DNA from: Candidatus Fermentibacterota bacterium
GTDB taxonomy: Bacteria > JAFGKV01
DNA length: 32,145 bases
Reading direction: 5' to 3'
Assembly (NCBI GenBank): GCA_030620115.1
Contig: JAUXFG010000033.1
Coordinates: forward strand, 1 to 32,145
The translations under genes and the position numbers were made by a program. Shown here one piece after another: positions 16,101 through 23,460 of this stretch. The notes below the pieces were generated by a model, which did no database searches, had not been told where the DNA came from, and worked only from the letters and a program-made list of their open reading frames with translations. Position 1 is the first letter of the stretch; the number at the start of each line of letters is the position of its first letter.

Positions 16101-17014
16101 GTGCTGGCGAGTGTTCGCTACGCAATGATATTCCCAGTTCTTTCCCATTCTGTAGTTGCGACAAACCAACCGGCGCCATGAAAGCGCAGATGTTGTCATA
16201 CATGGCTCAGTTGAAACATGCACCTGATGAAATCTATGATTCTGTGATAGAACAGCTCAAGGTATCGGGCAATCCCGATGACATGGCTGCTCTTATCTAT
16301 GCCCTGGAACGTTCACTTCATTTGGACACGGCCCAAGAGCAGTACCGGTGGTTTGAAAAAAGATACCCTGACCATCCAAAGACCCGTATCAATCGCGCTG
16401 TAGAAGCCTTGCGGAATCAACAGTGGTCGGAGAGTGTTGATCATCTTGAAGATGTGCCCAGGGACAAGCTTAATGATGGTTTGGCCTGTCATGTGTGTCA
16501 TCTTCTAGGATTCGGGCTTTGGGGGATGGGTTTCGTGCAGGAGGCGCTGGATGTGTGGGAGGAGGGTGCAGGGCTTGAACGTGGAGGCTGTGCTCTTATG
16601 CCTTATATTGAGTATGCGAGGCTGGCAATCAGGCTTTCCAGGAAAGGCAAGAAGGCCCGCAATAGGGGTGACATTCCAGAGATAATTCAGGTGTATGTCG
16701 ATGTTGATGATGCGCTGGCCCGGGAAGATTGGCTGGCGGTGATTGCACGTTTTGAACAGTACAGCTTCAGCTCTCTCACTGATATCCAGCTGCTGGCGCG
16801 ATTTGCCGAGGCATATCTGCACATCAATTGCGCAGATGACGGACGCCGGCTTGGGAAACTCATGGTGCTTGCCCGATATCACTGGGAATACAATCATGAA
16901 GGACCGCATGGTGTCTTTCTGTTGCCTCCGTCTATTCAGATGTGGCCCAGGTATCGCCTGCAGGACGTGGCCGATCGGGCGGCTGAATGGCTTGATGGGA
17001 CTCAATCGCAGTAG
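13118..17014 (+). CDS. Large TPR / beta-rich / TPR protein of unknown function
   Basis: A 1298-aa protein without signal peptide or membrane segments, so probably cytosolic. The start is set at 13118 (MARKRKKGKKQHLDPHAV): the 46 codons upstream in the same frame look non-coding (Cys-rich, no RBS). The order is a Lys/Arg-rich tail, a conserved-looking N-terminal region to about 120, helical TPR-like repeats about 150-640 (DALEAYDYDGCEGYLRRACD), a beta-rich segment about 645-1010 suggesting a propeller, and further TPR-like helices about 1020-1290 (IEQLKVSGNPDDMAALIYAL). Such TPR-plus-propeller proteins occur in predicted MoxR/vWA conflict systems, but no MoxR or vWA gene is in the window. Function is not recognised. 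Confidence 0.85.
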   Translation: MARKRKKGKKQHLDPHAVLQGHVNIRPLELIRLIHRVNPTNEDLSFGERLERYQLKSRLQCLLVEKFGDRLDVEQPDPENPALISLKLKHFDEDACHAILHELDQDARSWVQRRIDEKVAASTDEQTGSQSKTGKRSTVVKKRDTPELRSIEGCSTEELLRMGRDALEAYDYDGCEGYLRRACDLAYDDPEPVRALLELYVDHLAAYKKAIALGRTLSPHVKKDEEVRGLYALALARGGQVEQAIDSLAGTMISRGPEVYLLAGFHFAEQENYERAVECHGVLVSSELPGLTSEMSRLEDAIVRLRAKRLKPVEEAMLQVWEQGERQQAAQYADELLAQWPGNSEAQRICGLFAEQQRKEEICRLMEQADAARARKEYEREQGFLERVLQMTEDDESVAGRYRQAIEDAKIQQQEADTAAILDLLASGRLRDALLHYCALSLEQQQRVMNEHGDERMSWLTQLIKARSIVKPEKMVAAVIALGEAREMLIRDSDPDTILSLIFPHEKTLHPVPEAAEALLQSEERARSREARKAGEQLHEAGRLLQAGDRKAARACLDAIVPSALHNDEQLALGELRASLQRIEECHALKSVYAMERSRGDHFAARKTARRLAEIIDPEETAQWLDKAQEHSASLKAEWRLSRLNVGSLPVEYQMVFTPGDIEDKCAVLFGNSNHLLYVASCGHWLILFLFDLDMQQHEQAIVLRTPVALSYEKVVAAGSTIWVWGESGAVLELSIEPLDILFWHDFSGDVREGEVLDFSWLFPRSRRLWLNVRESVPMGKEVTRIINMDQQRVERSCNLSSIPVIFRHGDEFRLADAVFHSRTLGFYSEQGQPVGEITRSGDDLVSGVIRHPDGAGYIVMSYANSDFDPFWELTKNKDPEEEYDSRLFLEIISDNGEISPPMFIQDSLGERSSGVFQSSNEGLVFVHYHGVYGVFIQAWELCGKAMNMLYEIPVSGHFMLAGDEFSRRVAAVNMHTGGVEAQVLGREKPRFAISAGECSLRNDIPSSFPFCSCDKPTGAMKAQMLSYMAQLKHAPDEIYDSVIEQLKVSGNPDDMAALIYALERSLHLDTAQEQYRWFEKRYPDHPKTRINRAVEALRNQQWSESVDHLEDVPRDKLNDGLACHVCHLLGFGLWGMGFVQEALDVWEEGAGLERGGCALMPYIEYARLAIRLSRKGKKARNRGDIPEIIQVYVDVDDALAREDWLAVIARFEQYSFSSLTDIQLLARFAEAYLHINCADDGRRLGKLMVLARYHWEYNHEGPHGVFLLPPSIQMWPRYRLQDVADRAAEWLDGTQSQ

Positions 17015-17067
17015 ATCGATCTCTTTCGTTGATACAGATTCCGGATACAGTAGCAGGCCAAGCCTGT

Positions 17068-18687
17068 CTATGGGAGATCGAAGTCGAACTCCCCGAACCG
17101 GTTTGATCTGTGGAGTTCCTCATCATCCGAGTCTACCGCAATGACAAGATAAGTCCAATTGTGGTCTGGATCACCGATGCCAGTGGAGCTTGACCAGGTA
17201 GTCGTCCCAGATAGCACCACCGCCAACTGGTTTCCACCGTCGGGTACGAAATACCCCTGATTGTCAGCGCCATGAACCAAGTAGGCGGCGGCTCCGGGCC
17301 ACTCCGCCCACTCTAACACCAGCTCTCCACCGGAGAGATTTCCCGAGAGAGGGAAGGCAAGGCTGAACACATATGCCCGCCCTGCGTCAAGAGCCCCGCC
17401 ATACTCCATGTCTGCTCCCACTATCACGTCAGCGAGTGTGTCACTGTCTATATAGCCTGCCCCAGATACCGAGCGGCCGAAATTGCCATCCTCCTCCGCA
17501 TTCGGGGATATCAGGGTGCAGAGCAGGTCTCCTCCGTTCCCGTCGAAGATGTACGCCCGACCAGCATCAAGAGCGCCGCCGTCTTCATACCAGGCCCCCA
17601 CAACCACGTCGTCGTACATGTCGTTATTCACGTCTCCTGCCCCCGATACCGACCAACCGAACCACGCACCCGGTTCCAGGTTCGGGGACTCCAGTGTGCA
17701 GAGCGGACCTCCTGTTGCTCCGCTGAAGACATACGCTCGACCAGCGCTCGCGGCATACGGGCGGTCTTCGAAGTAGGCTCCTACGATGACATCGGGGCGG
17801 TTGTCATTGTTCACATCACCTGCCCCTGATACCGACCTGCCGAAGTTGCCCCATTCCTGCACGTTCTGGGATACCAGGGTGTGAATCAGGCTTCCGTCTT
17901 TCCCGCTCAAAATGTACGCCCGGCCGGCATCAGTGGCCCCGCCGTCTTCCTGATTGGCTCCCACTATCAGATCATGGTACGCGTCTTCAGAAGGGTTCAC
18001 ATTTCCGATTCCCGATACCGCGTGGCCGAAGTAGCCGTAGGATTGTGGATTCGGCGAAACCATGGTGAAGAGGGTGTCTCCTGTTGCTCCGCTGAAGACG
18101 TATGCCCGACCGGCCCAGTAGGCCCCGCCGTCTTCTTTGTAGGCTCCGACAATCACGTCGTCGTTCGTGTCATTATCGTTTACTCTGCCTGCTCCAGATA
18201 CTGAAAAGCCGAAATATCCATTCGCTTCCGGGTTGGGGGACACCAGACTGTAAAGCAGGCCGCCCCCGTTCCCGCTGAAAACATAGGCCCTCCCGGAACG
18301 AATAGCCCCGCCGTCTTCACAATAGGCTCCCACAATGACATCGTCATAGTTGTCATTGTTCACATCGCCTGCCCCGGATACCGAACTGCCGAACTCGCCG
18401 CAGTCTGCCGGGTTCGGCGACACCAGGGTGAAAAGGGTGTCTCCTGTTGCTCCGCTGAAGACATATGCCCGTCCGGCTCCGGCGGCCCCGGCATCTTCGC
18501 CGGCGGCCCCCACTATCACATCGGGGTAGTTGTCATTGTTCACGTCACCTGCCCCCGACACCGAAGAGCCGAACTCGCCGCTCTCTTGCGCGTACGGGGA
18601 TGTGAGGGAGTAGATGGTCTGGGCCGGTGCACTACCCACAAAAAGGCTGATCAGAATAATCACTACTCCGGCTGCATACGTCTTCAC
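17068..18687 (-). CDS. Secreted seven-bladed FG-GAP protein with GEFDF tail
   Basis: A 539-aa exported protein. The start is GTG at 18687: AAGGAGG sits five bases upstream and a signal peptide follows at once (VKTYAAGVVIILISLFVGSAPAQ); an in-frame ATG at 18771 lies before that site. Seven FG-GAP repeats of about 60 residues follow (for example FGSSVSGAGDVNNDNYPDVI, VGA..ED, GRAYVFSG), each with a DxNxDxxxD-type calcium loop, enough for one integrin-like propeller. The last roughly 95 residues form an FN3-like domain (GGELVLEWAEWPGAAAYLVH ... FGEFDFDLP) shared with the protein at 20375-22999. Probably surface or released; ligand unknown. It is convergent with the TPR gene, 53 bases apart. Confidence 0.88.
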   Translation of the reverse strand: MKTYAAGVVIILISLFVGSAPAQTIYSLTSPYAQESGEFGSSVSGAGDVNNDNYPDVIVGAAGEDAGAAGAGRAYVFSGATGDTLFTLVSPNPADCGEFGSSVSGAGDVNNDNYDDVIVGAYCEDGGAIRSGRAYVFSGNGGGLLYSLVSPNPEANGYFGFSVSGAGRVNDNDTNDDVIVGAYKEDGGAYWAGRAYVFSGATGDTLFTMVSPNPQSYGYFGHAVSGIGNVNPSEDAYHDLIVGANQEDGGATDAGRAYILSGKDGSLIHTLVSQNVQEWGNFGRSVSGAGDVNNDNRPDVIVGAYFEDRPYAASAGRAYVFSGATGGPLCTLESPNLEPGAWFGWSVSGAGDVNNDMYDDVVVGAWYEDGGALDAGRAYIFDGNGGDLLCTLISPNAEEDGNFGRSVSGAGYIDSDTLADVIVGADMEYGGALDAGRAYVFSLAFPLSGNLSGGELVLEWAEWPGAAAYLVHGADNQGYFVPDGGNQLAVVLSGTTTWSSSTGIGDPDHNWTYLVIAVDSDDEELHRSNRFGEFDFDLP

Positions 18688-18958
18688 ACTGGCCTCCTTG
18701 CTTCCGAGCAGACTTACCCGGCAGGCATGCCACGATTTTGTCCGCTCAAGGACCTTCTTCTCTTTCTCCATTAGCGAGAGCGCCTGTCGAGCATCTCAAT
18801 CATGAGTCCTTCCGTTGTAGACTGACTCGGTGCTCACATACGCGCTCGACGCGGGGAGCTCCGCGACTTCAAATTGACAATATGATCCGCAGCGAATCCA
18901 GAGTCAACTTCTGGGAACGCGGCTGGTGCTCGCCATGAGGCGGGCCCGTAGAACTTGC

Positions 18959-18988
18959 TTGATATTGGTTGAAATGAGACCATATTCT
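18959..18988 (+). promoter_or_regulatory. Possible promoter for the small ORF and glk
   Basis: TTGATA (18959-18964) and TATTCT (18983-18988) are 18 bases apart and lie about 30 bases before the small ORF start. The match is moderate and by eye only. Confidence 0.3.
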
Positions 18989-19019
18989 GAAGATATTGGC
19001 GCAAATAAGAAGGAGTCCT

Positions 19020-19121
19020 ATGACATACGTTGCGACGAGGGAACCAAGGATTCGATTAGAGCGTAGGAACAAGACCAGAATTGGATATCGCGCCACAAAG
19101 GGACTATACGAGGAGATCTGA
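19020..19121 (+). CDS. 33-aa small ORF coupled to glucokinase
   Basis: ATG at 19020 follows AAGAAGGAG at a good distance and opens a 33-codon frame, MTYVATREPRIRLERRNKTR and on to GLYEEI. Its stop TGA overlaps the glk ATG as TGATG. The product is very basic (nine Arg or Lys in the first 20 residues) and has no recognised family. It could be a genuine microprotein, or a leader ORF whose translation opens the glk site. Confidence 0.45.
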   Translation: MTYVATREPRIRLERRNKTRIGYRATKGLYEEI

Positions 19122-20104
19122 TGCTGCTTGCAGGAGACATCGGGGGAACCAAGACCAATCTGGCCATCTTCCCTTATGAGGTTGGCATTGGAACGCCGCT
19201 GCTTGAGGCGACCTTCTCGAGCGGTCGCTATGCCAGCCTGGAGGAGCTGGTGCGTGTCTTTCTTGCCGAAGCGGACATCCAGGTTCACCACGCCAGCTTT
19301 GGAGTGCCCGGTCCTGTGGTGGAGGGCAGGGCGACCATGACGAATCTACCCTGGAACGTGGATGCCGGGGATCTCAAAGAAGCGCTCCACCTGGAGTCGA
19401 TCCTTCTTCTGAATGACCTGGAAGCCATTGCGTGCGCAATTCCATTTCTTGGCCCCACGGACCTGCACACACTCCAGGAAGGTGAGAGCCTCTCAGGCGG
19501 CTCAATTGCGGTGATTGCCCCTGGCACGGGTCTGGGGCAGGCATTTCTGACGTGGGATGGGACGCGTTATCAGCCCCACGCCTCTGAGGGTGGTCACGCT
19601 GATTTCGCGCCAACCAGCCAGCGCGAGTGGGGGCTGCTTTGTTATCTGCAGGATCGATTCGGGCATGTCAGTTATGAGCGCATATGCTCCGGTCAAGGGC
19701 TGCCGAATATCTACGCGTATCTCAGTGATTCGGGCTATGCCCCTGAGCCGGCCTGGCTCGCCAAGCAGCTCTCTGCGACGAACGACCCTACGCCCGTGAT
19801 CGTGCATAGCGCTTTGGAGAAAGATCGGCCGAATCAACTCTGTCGCGCCAGTCTCGATATTTTTGTAACCATCCTGGGGGCCGAGGCGGGCAATCTAGCC
19901 CTGAAAGTCTTGGCCACGGGTGGTGTGTACCTTGGGGGAGGTTTACCTCCCCGCATCGTGTCATTGCTGGAACAGGGGTCTTTCTTGGAGGCATTCCGGG
20001 GCAAGGGCCGCCTTTCGGATATGCTCGTCCGTATGCCCGTGCACATCATACGCAATCCCAAGGTAGCCGTTCTTGGCGCCGCTCGGCGCGCGTTGGAACC
20101 TTAG
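19121..20104 (+). CDS. glk: Glucokinase (Glk/ROK-unrelated hexokinase family)
   Basis: A 327-aa cytosolic kinase, ATP + glucose to glucose 6-phosphate, matching E. coli-type Glk (about 321 aa). Visible motifs are the phosphate loop AGDIGGTKTNLAIF at 4-17, LNDLEAIACAIPFLGP with the catalytic Asp at about 103, IAPGTGLGQAFL at about 130, the glucose-contact EGGHADFAPTSQREW at about 152, and the C-terminal ATGGVYLGGGLPPRI at about 265. The start at 19121 has GAGGAGA upstream and overlaps the stop of the 33-aa ORF. No sugar transporter or regulator is next to it, so it is probably a housekeeping gene. Confidence 0.95.
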   Translation: MLLAGDIGGTKTNLAIFPYEVGIGTPLLEATFSSGRYASLEELVRVFLAEADIQVHHASFGVPGPVVEGRATMTNLPWNVDAGDLKEALHLESILLLNDLEAIACAIPFLGPTDLHTLQEGESLSGGSIAVIAPGTGLGQAFLTWDGTRYQPHASEGGHADFAPTSQREWGLLCYLQDRFGHVSYERICSGQGLPNIYAYLSDSGYAPEPAWLAKQLSATNDPTPVIVHSALEKDRPNQLCRASLDIFVTILGAEAGNLALKVLATGGVYLGGGLPPRIVSLLEQGSFLEAFRGKGRLSDMLVRMPVHIIRNPKVAVLGAARRALEP

Positions 20105-20374
20105 GGTTCGCTTCCGGTGGGCACGGCATGCCGTGCCCCTACATGGGGGAGACCAATTCTGTGGCAAATCCGTACGCCAAGAATGCGAACCCCGCGCAGT
20201 ACGCGGGGCTCGATGTAGCTTATTCTTGTGCGAATCCTTAATGAATTCTCATGACATTTCTCACGCAATTCGCTAAATAGACGATCGTTCGTTTCGGTCA
20301 TTCGGGCGAACCGCGACTCACCGGGATCTGGGGATGGTGAGTGATGCGGGCTATGTCTCCAAGGAGGATAGAGA
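20105..20374. repeat. Repeat-bearing intergenic region
   Basis: It contains a perfect 20-nt palindrome GGGCACGGCATGCCGTGCCC (20119-20138), of a kind seen as dispersed repeats in many metagenome genomes. GGGTTCGC (20104-20111) and GCGAACCC (20185-20192) bracket it as inverted ends. A hairpin CCCCGCG-cagta-CGCGGGG (20190-20208) follows, with only a weak T-rich tail. These could be a MITE-like unit or the glk terminator. No gene seen. Confidence 0.55.
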
Positions 20375-22999
20375 ATGCAACAAGGACGGTTTGTGCTCGT
20401 GCTTTGCGCAGTCATGGTCATGATGGCTTCTTCCAGCCATGCTCGACAGGGGTTCCCTCTCTGGCCCGACTTCCAGGTCAATGAGAATGAGGGGCGGTGC
20501 AACCACTATTATGTGGCAACGGATGTGGGGCCCAAGGGCCACGCGGTCTTGGTCTGGCTCGACCGGAGGAATGCATTCGATCGGCTTTTTTTTCAACGGT
20601 ATGACGACACCGGCAGTCCTCAAGCTTCAAACACCAATGTGGGAGTCTTTTCTGATGATAGGCCCGCCGTGGCCGTGGATTCAGCCGGAGCCTTTGTCGT
20701 GGTATGGGAAGATGTACTCATCTATGGCCAGATGTTCGATGCAGATGGGAATGCCGCCGGGGATGTCTTTACTGTGACGGATGCAAGCGCATTCTGCTCT
20801 TCTCAGAGCGTGAGCATGGATTCATTGGGCAATTTCGTAGTGGCATGGGTTGACTATCGAAACAGCAACCGGGATATCTATGCGCAACGATATGATTCAT
20901 CCGGGAATCCCCTTGGCGTCAATTTCAGGGTAAATGACGACCTGGGGACTTCTTCGCAATACGACTCATGGGTGTCCATGGACAGCTCGGGCAACTTCGT
21001 GGTGGTATGGCGAGACCGTCGGGATGGCAACTACAACATCTATGCCCAGTGCTATGATTCCTCGGGGAATCCTATGCTTTCGAACTTCAAGGTGAACGAC
21101 GACCCGGGGACTTCCTCCCAGTACAGCCCTTCGGTTTCCATGGCTTCATCGGGGCAGTTCGTCGTTGCCTGGCAGGATTACCGCAACGGCGACAGCGATA
21201 TTTATGCGCAGCTTTACGATCCCGGCCAGATGGTATTGCCTCCCAATTTCAGAGTGAACGGTGATCTGGGAAGCGCATCACAGTATGACCCTTCAGCCTC
21301 CATGGATTCCTCAGGCGATTTTGTCATTGCCTGGGAGGATCACCGTAGCGGGAATGGAGATATCTATGCCCAGTGCTATGATTCAGTAGGGAATGCAGTT
21401 GGCAGCGAGCTCGTGGTGAATGACGATGCGGGCGAAGCATCCCAACACAAGCCTATGGTCTCCTCAGACCCCGAAGGCAATTTGCTTGTGGCGTGGCATG
21501 ATTACCGGAACGGAATGAGGAATGTTTACGCGCAACGCTATGACGCTGGTGGAGGCGTTTCCGGAGTGAATTTCTTGGTCAACGACGATGTGGGCAGCTC
21601 GGCTCAGAACGATCCCTCGATATCCATGAACTCCTCAGGCGAGTTCATCGTCGCATGGCATGACTACCGCAGCGGCAACGGCGATATCTATCTGCAGCGT
21701 TATGACTCCTCTGGAAACCCAATCGAAACAAACTTCATGGCCAATGATGATGGCGGGACTTCTTCGCAGTCCGACCCCTCTGTTTCCTTGAGCCCTTCGG
21801 GCAGCTTTGTCGTCGCGTGGCAGGATGCCCGAAACGGGAATGCGGACATCTATGCCCGGCGCTATGACTCCTTTGGGAACCCGCTGGACGACAGCTTCAG
21901 GGTAAATGATGATGTGGGGACCGGATGGCAGTATGCTCCCGTGGTGGCCGTGGGGCCTGATGGCGAGTTCGTGGTAGTGTGGGAAGACCATCGGAATGGT
22001 GATTGGGATGTGTACGCACGATGCTACGACTCATCCGGGAGCCCTCTCGGTGGGAGCTTCTTGGTCAATGACGAGGATTTTTGGAATCGATCCCAAGACA
22101 CCCCTTCGGTGGCAAAGAACTCTTCAGGCAAGTTCGTAGTGGTGTGGCAAGATGAACGGGACGAGAATTATGACATCTATGCTCAACGCTTCAATGCTTC
22201 AGGCGCTACTATCGGTCTCAATATCCTTCTCAATGATGACGGAGGGTTCGAGTCTCAGTACGACCCGTCGGTGTCTTTGGACTCATCGGGCAATTTCGTA
22301 GTGGTGTGGGAAGACTATCGCAACGGCAACGTCAGGAGCATTCGCGCGCAACGCTGTGACTCCAACGGGATCCTCATCGGCGCCAATGTCCAGGTCAATG
22401 ACTCGCCCGCCTCATCGCTGAAGTACCCGTCGGTCTGCATGAACTCCTCAGGCAAGTTCGTGGTAGCGTGGGAGGATGGCCGGGGCGATCCCACGGACAT
22501 CTATGCACAGCGTTACCTCTCGGACGGTTCCCCCGATGGGGTCAACTGGAAGGTGAATACGGATAGGGATTCAGCGCATCATTGTGATCCCTACGTCGCC
22601 GGCTATGGGAGTCGTGCGGTGTTCACCTGGTACGATAATAGGACACCTGGCCAAAGTTGGGACATCTGGGCCAATGGGTGCGACTTCTCGGAGTGGAATT
22701 TCTTTGCTGAGGTTGAGGGTGGGGATATTGTGCTCCGCTGGTCGGAGGCGGCTGAGGCGGATTCGATTTTCGTGTTTCGTGATTCGGTTGCATACTTCCA
22801 ACCCGATATGGACGGATTCACGAACAGAGTTGCTAGCCTTTCCGGAGACAGCGTCCAGTACTCGGATCCATACGGTGTCGGCGATCCCGATAATAATGCC
22901 TTCTACCGGATCGTCGCCTGGAACGAGTTGGAGGGCGAGCTATTCAGATCCGGAACAGTGGGTGAGTTCGATTTCCTCACCGCCATTCCCCCTCGCTAG
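20375..22999 (+). CDS. Secreted protein with about 14 propeller-like repeats and GEFDF tail
   Basis: An 874-aa exported protein with a signal peptide (MQQGRFVLVLCAVMVMMASS, cut near SHA). From about 50 to 775 there are about 14 repeats of about 54 residues with the pattern SMDSSGNFVVAWxDYRNGN, DIYAQRYDSSGNPLG, F.VNDD.GTSSQYDPS. A conserved VxWxDxR resembles BNR/sialidase-type or beta-propeller blades, and fourteen blades would make two seven-bladed propellers. The last roughly 100 residues are an FN3-like domain (GGDIVLRWSEAAEADSIFVF ... VGEFDFL) shared with the FG-GAP protein. The start has AAGGAGG eight bases upstream. The repeats are degenerate at DNA level, so they are old. A strong hairpin terminator follows. 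Confidence 0.88.
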   Translation: MQQGRFVLVLCAVMVMMASSSHARQGFPLWPDFQVNENEGRCNHYYVATDVGPKGHAVLVWLDRRNAFDRLFFQRYDDTGSPQASNTNVGVFSDDRPAVAVDSAGAFVVVWEDVLIYGQMFDADGNAAGDVFTVTDASAFCSSQSVSMDSLGNFVVAWVDYRNSNRDIYAQRYDSSGNPLGVNFRVNDDLGTSSQYDSWVSMDSSGNFVVVWRDRRDGNYNIYAQCYDSSGNPMLSNFKVNDDPGTSSQYSPSVSMASSGQFVVAWQDYRNGDSDIYAQLYDPGQMVLPPNFRVNGDLGSASQYDPSASMDSSGDFVIAWEDHRSGNGDIYAQCYDSVGNAVGSELVVNDDAGEASQHKPMVSSDPEGNLLVAWHDYRNGMRNVYAQRYDAGGGVSGVNFLVNDDVGSSAQNDPSISMNSSGEFIVAWHDYRSGNGDIYLQRYDSSGNPIETNFMANDDGGTSSQSDPSVSLSPSGSFVVAWQDARNGNADIYARRYDSFGNPLDDSFRVNDDVGTGWQYAPVVAVGPDGEFVVVWEDHRNGDWDVYARCYDSSGSPLGGSFLVNDEDFWNRSQDTPSVAKNSSGKFVVVWQDERDENYDIYAQRFNASGATIGLNILLNDDGGFESQYDPSVSLDSSGNFVVVWEDYRNGNVRSIRAQRCDSNGILIGANVQVNDSPASSLKYPSVCMNSSGKFVVAWEDGRGDPTDIYAQRYLSDGSPDGVNWKVNTDRDSAHHCDPYVAGYGSRAVFTWYDNRTPGQSWDIWANGCDFSEWNFFAEVEGGDIVLRWSEAAEADSIFVFRDSVAYFQPDMDGFTNRVASLSGDSVQYSDPYGVGDPDNNAFYRIVAWNELEGELFRSGTVGEFDFLTAIPPR

Positions 23000-23036
23000 G
23001 GAGCGCGCAAACGAATAGACTTCGTGCCGAACTCCT

Positions 23037-23074
23037 CAGCCCCCACAGCTCTGCAACACGGCCTGTGGGGGCTG
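23037..23074 (+). terminator. Strong hairpin terminator
   Basis: CAGCCCCCACAG (23037-23048) and CTGTGGGGGCTG (23063-23074) form a perfect 12-bp stem with a 14-nt loop, 37 bases after the stop at 22999. It is followed by ATCTTC rather than a long T run, so termination may be less than complete. Confidence 0.7.
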
Positions 23075-23119
23075 ATCTTCAGTCTCCGAGATCCCAGCAA
23101 TTGCCCAGCACCCCCACCC

Positions 23120-23220
23120 AGATTCTTCGGTCGCTTCGCTTCCTCAGAATGACACACACTTCCACATCCCTCTGCCTCAAACCCCTGTCATTATGAGCGA
23201 CTGCAAGGAGCGAAGAATCT
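23120..23220. repeat. Small MITE-like inverted repeat
   Basis: The left arm begins AGATTCTTCGGTCGCTTCGC (23120-23153) and the right arm ends GGAGCGAAGAATCT (23187-23220). Both point GTCATT inward. The arms match at roughly three quarters of 34 positions. This motif type (GTCATTnTGAG...GAAGAATCT) is a widely dispersed non-coding repeat in many bacterial genomes and metagenomes. Confidence 0.6.
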
Positions 23221-23270
23221 CTCCTCTCTCCTCGCTCTCTTCCTCCCAATCGCCGGCTCATCAGCATTTC

Positions 23271-23338
23271 TGGAGGGAGGCGCTCCGTCGCGTCCGTCAA
23301 ATCGAGCGCCAACGGCCATGACGGAGCATGGCCCTCCA
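23271..23338. repeat. Cloverleaf-like structured repeat
   Basis: The outer stem TGGAG/CTCCA (23271-23275, 23334-23338) encloses two perfect 7-bp hairpins: GGCGCTC/GAGCGCC (23279-23285, 23304-23310) and GGCCATG/CATGGCC (23314-23320, 23327-23333). It resembles known dispersed repeat debris rather than a tRNA, since it has no anticodon or T-arm features. Confidence 0.6.
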
Positions 23339-23460
23339 TCATCTTCACTTCGACATTGAATGTTGGATGTTGGACGTTCAATCCCCCAATCCAACAATCC
23401 AGCATTTCCCCTTCCCTCCCAATCCCCGCTCCCCAGATTCCAGATTATCAGATTCTAGAT
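23339..23460. repeat. Low-complexity dispersed repeat cluster
   Basis: It contains TTCGACATTGAATGTTGGAT, GTTGGACGTTCAATC and CCAGATTATCAGATTCTAGA blocks, short permuted repeats typical of intergenic debris. The C-terminal codons of the ABC exporter gene ending at 23378 run through it. Confidence 0.5.

Noticed and set aside
17350-18620. Tandem DNA repeats that might be taken for a CRISPR or satellite
   Set aside because: The period is about 180 bp and the units are coding FG-GAP blades with codon-level divergence.
20640-22680. Second tandem repeat region as a satellite
   Set aside because: The roughly 162-bp units keep one open frame and encode propeller-like blades.
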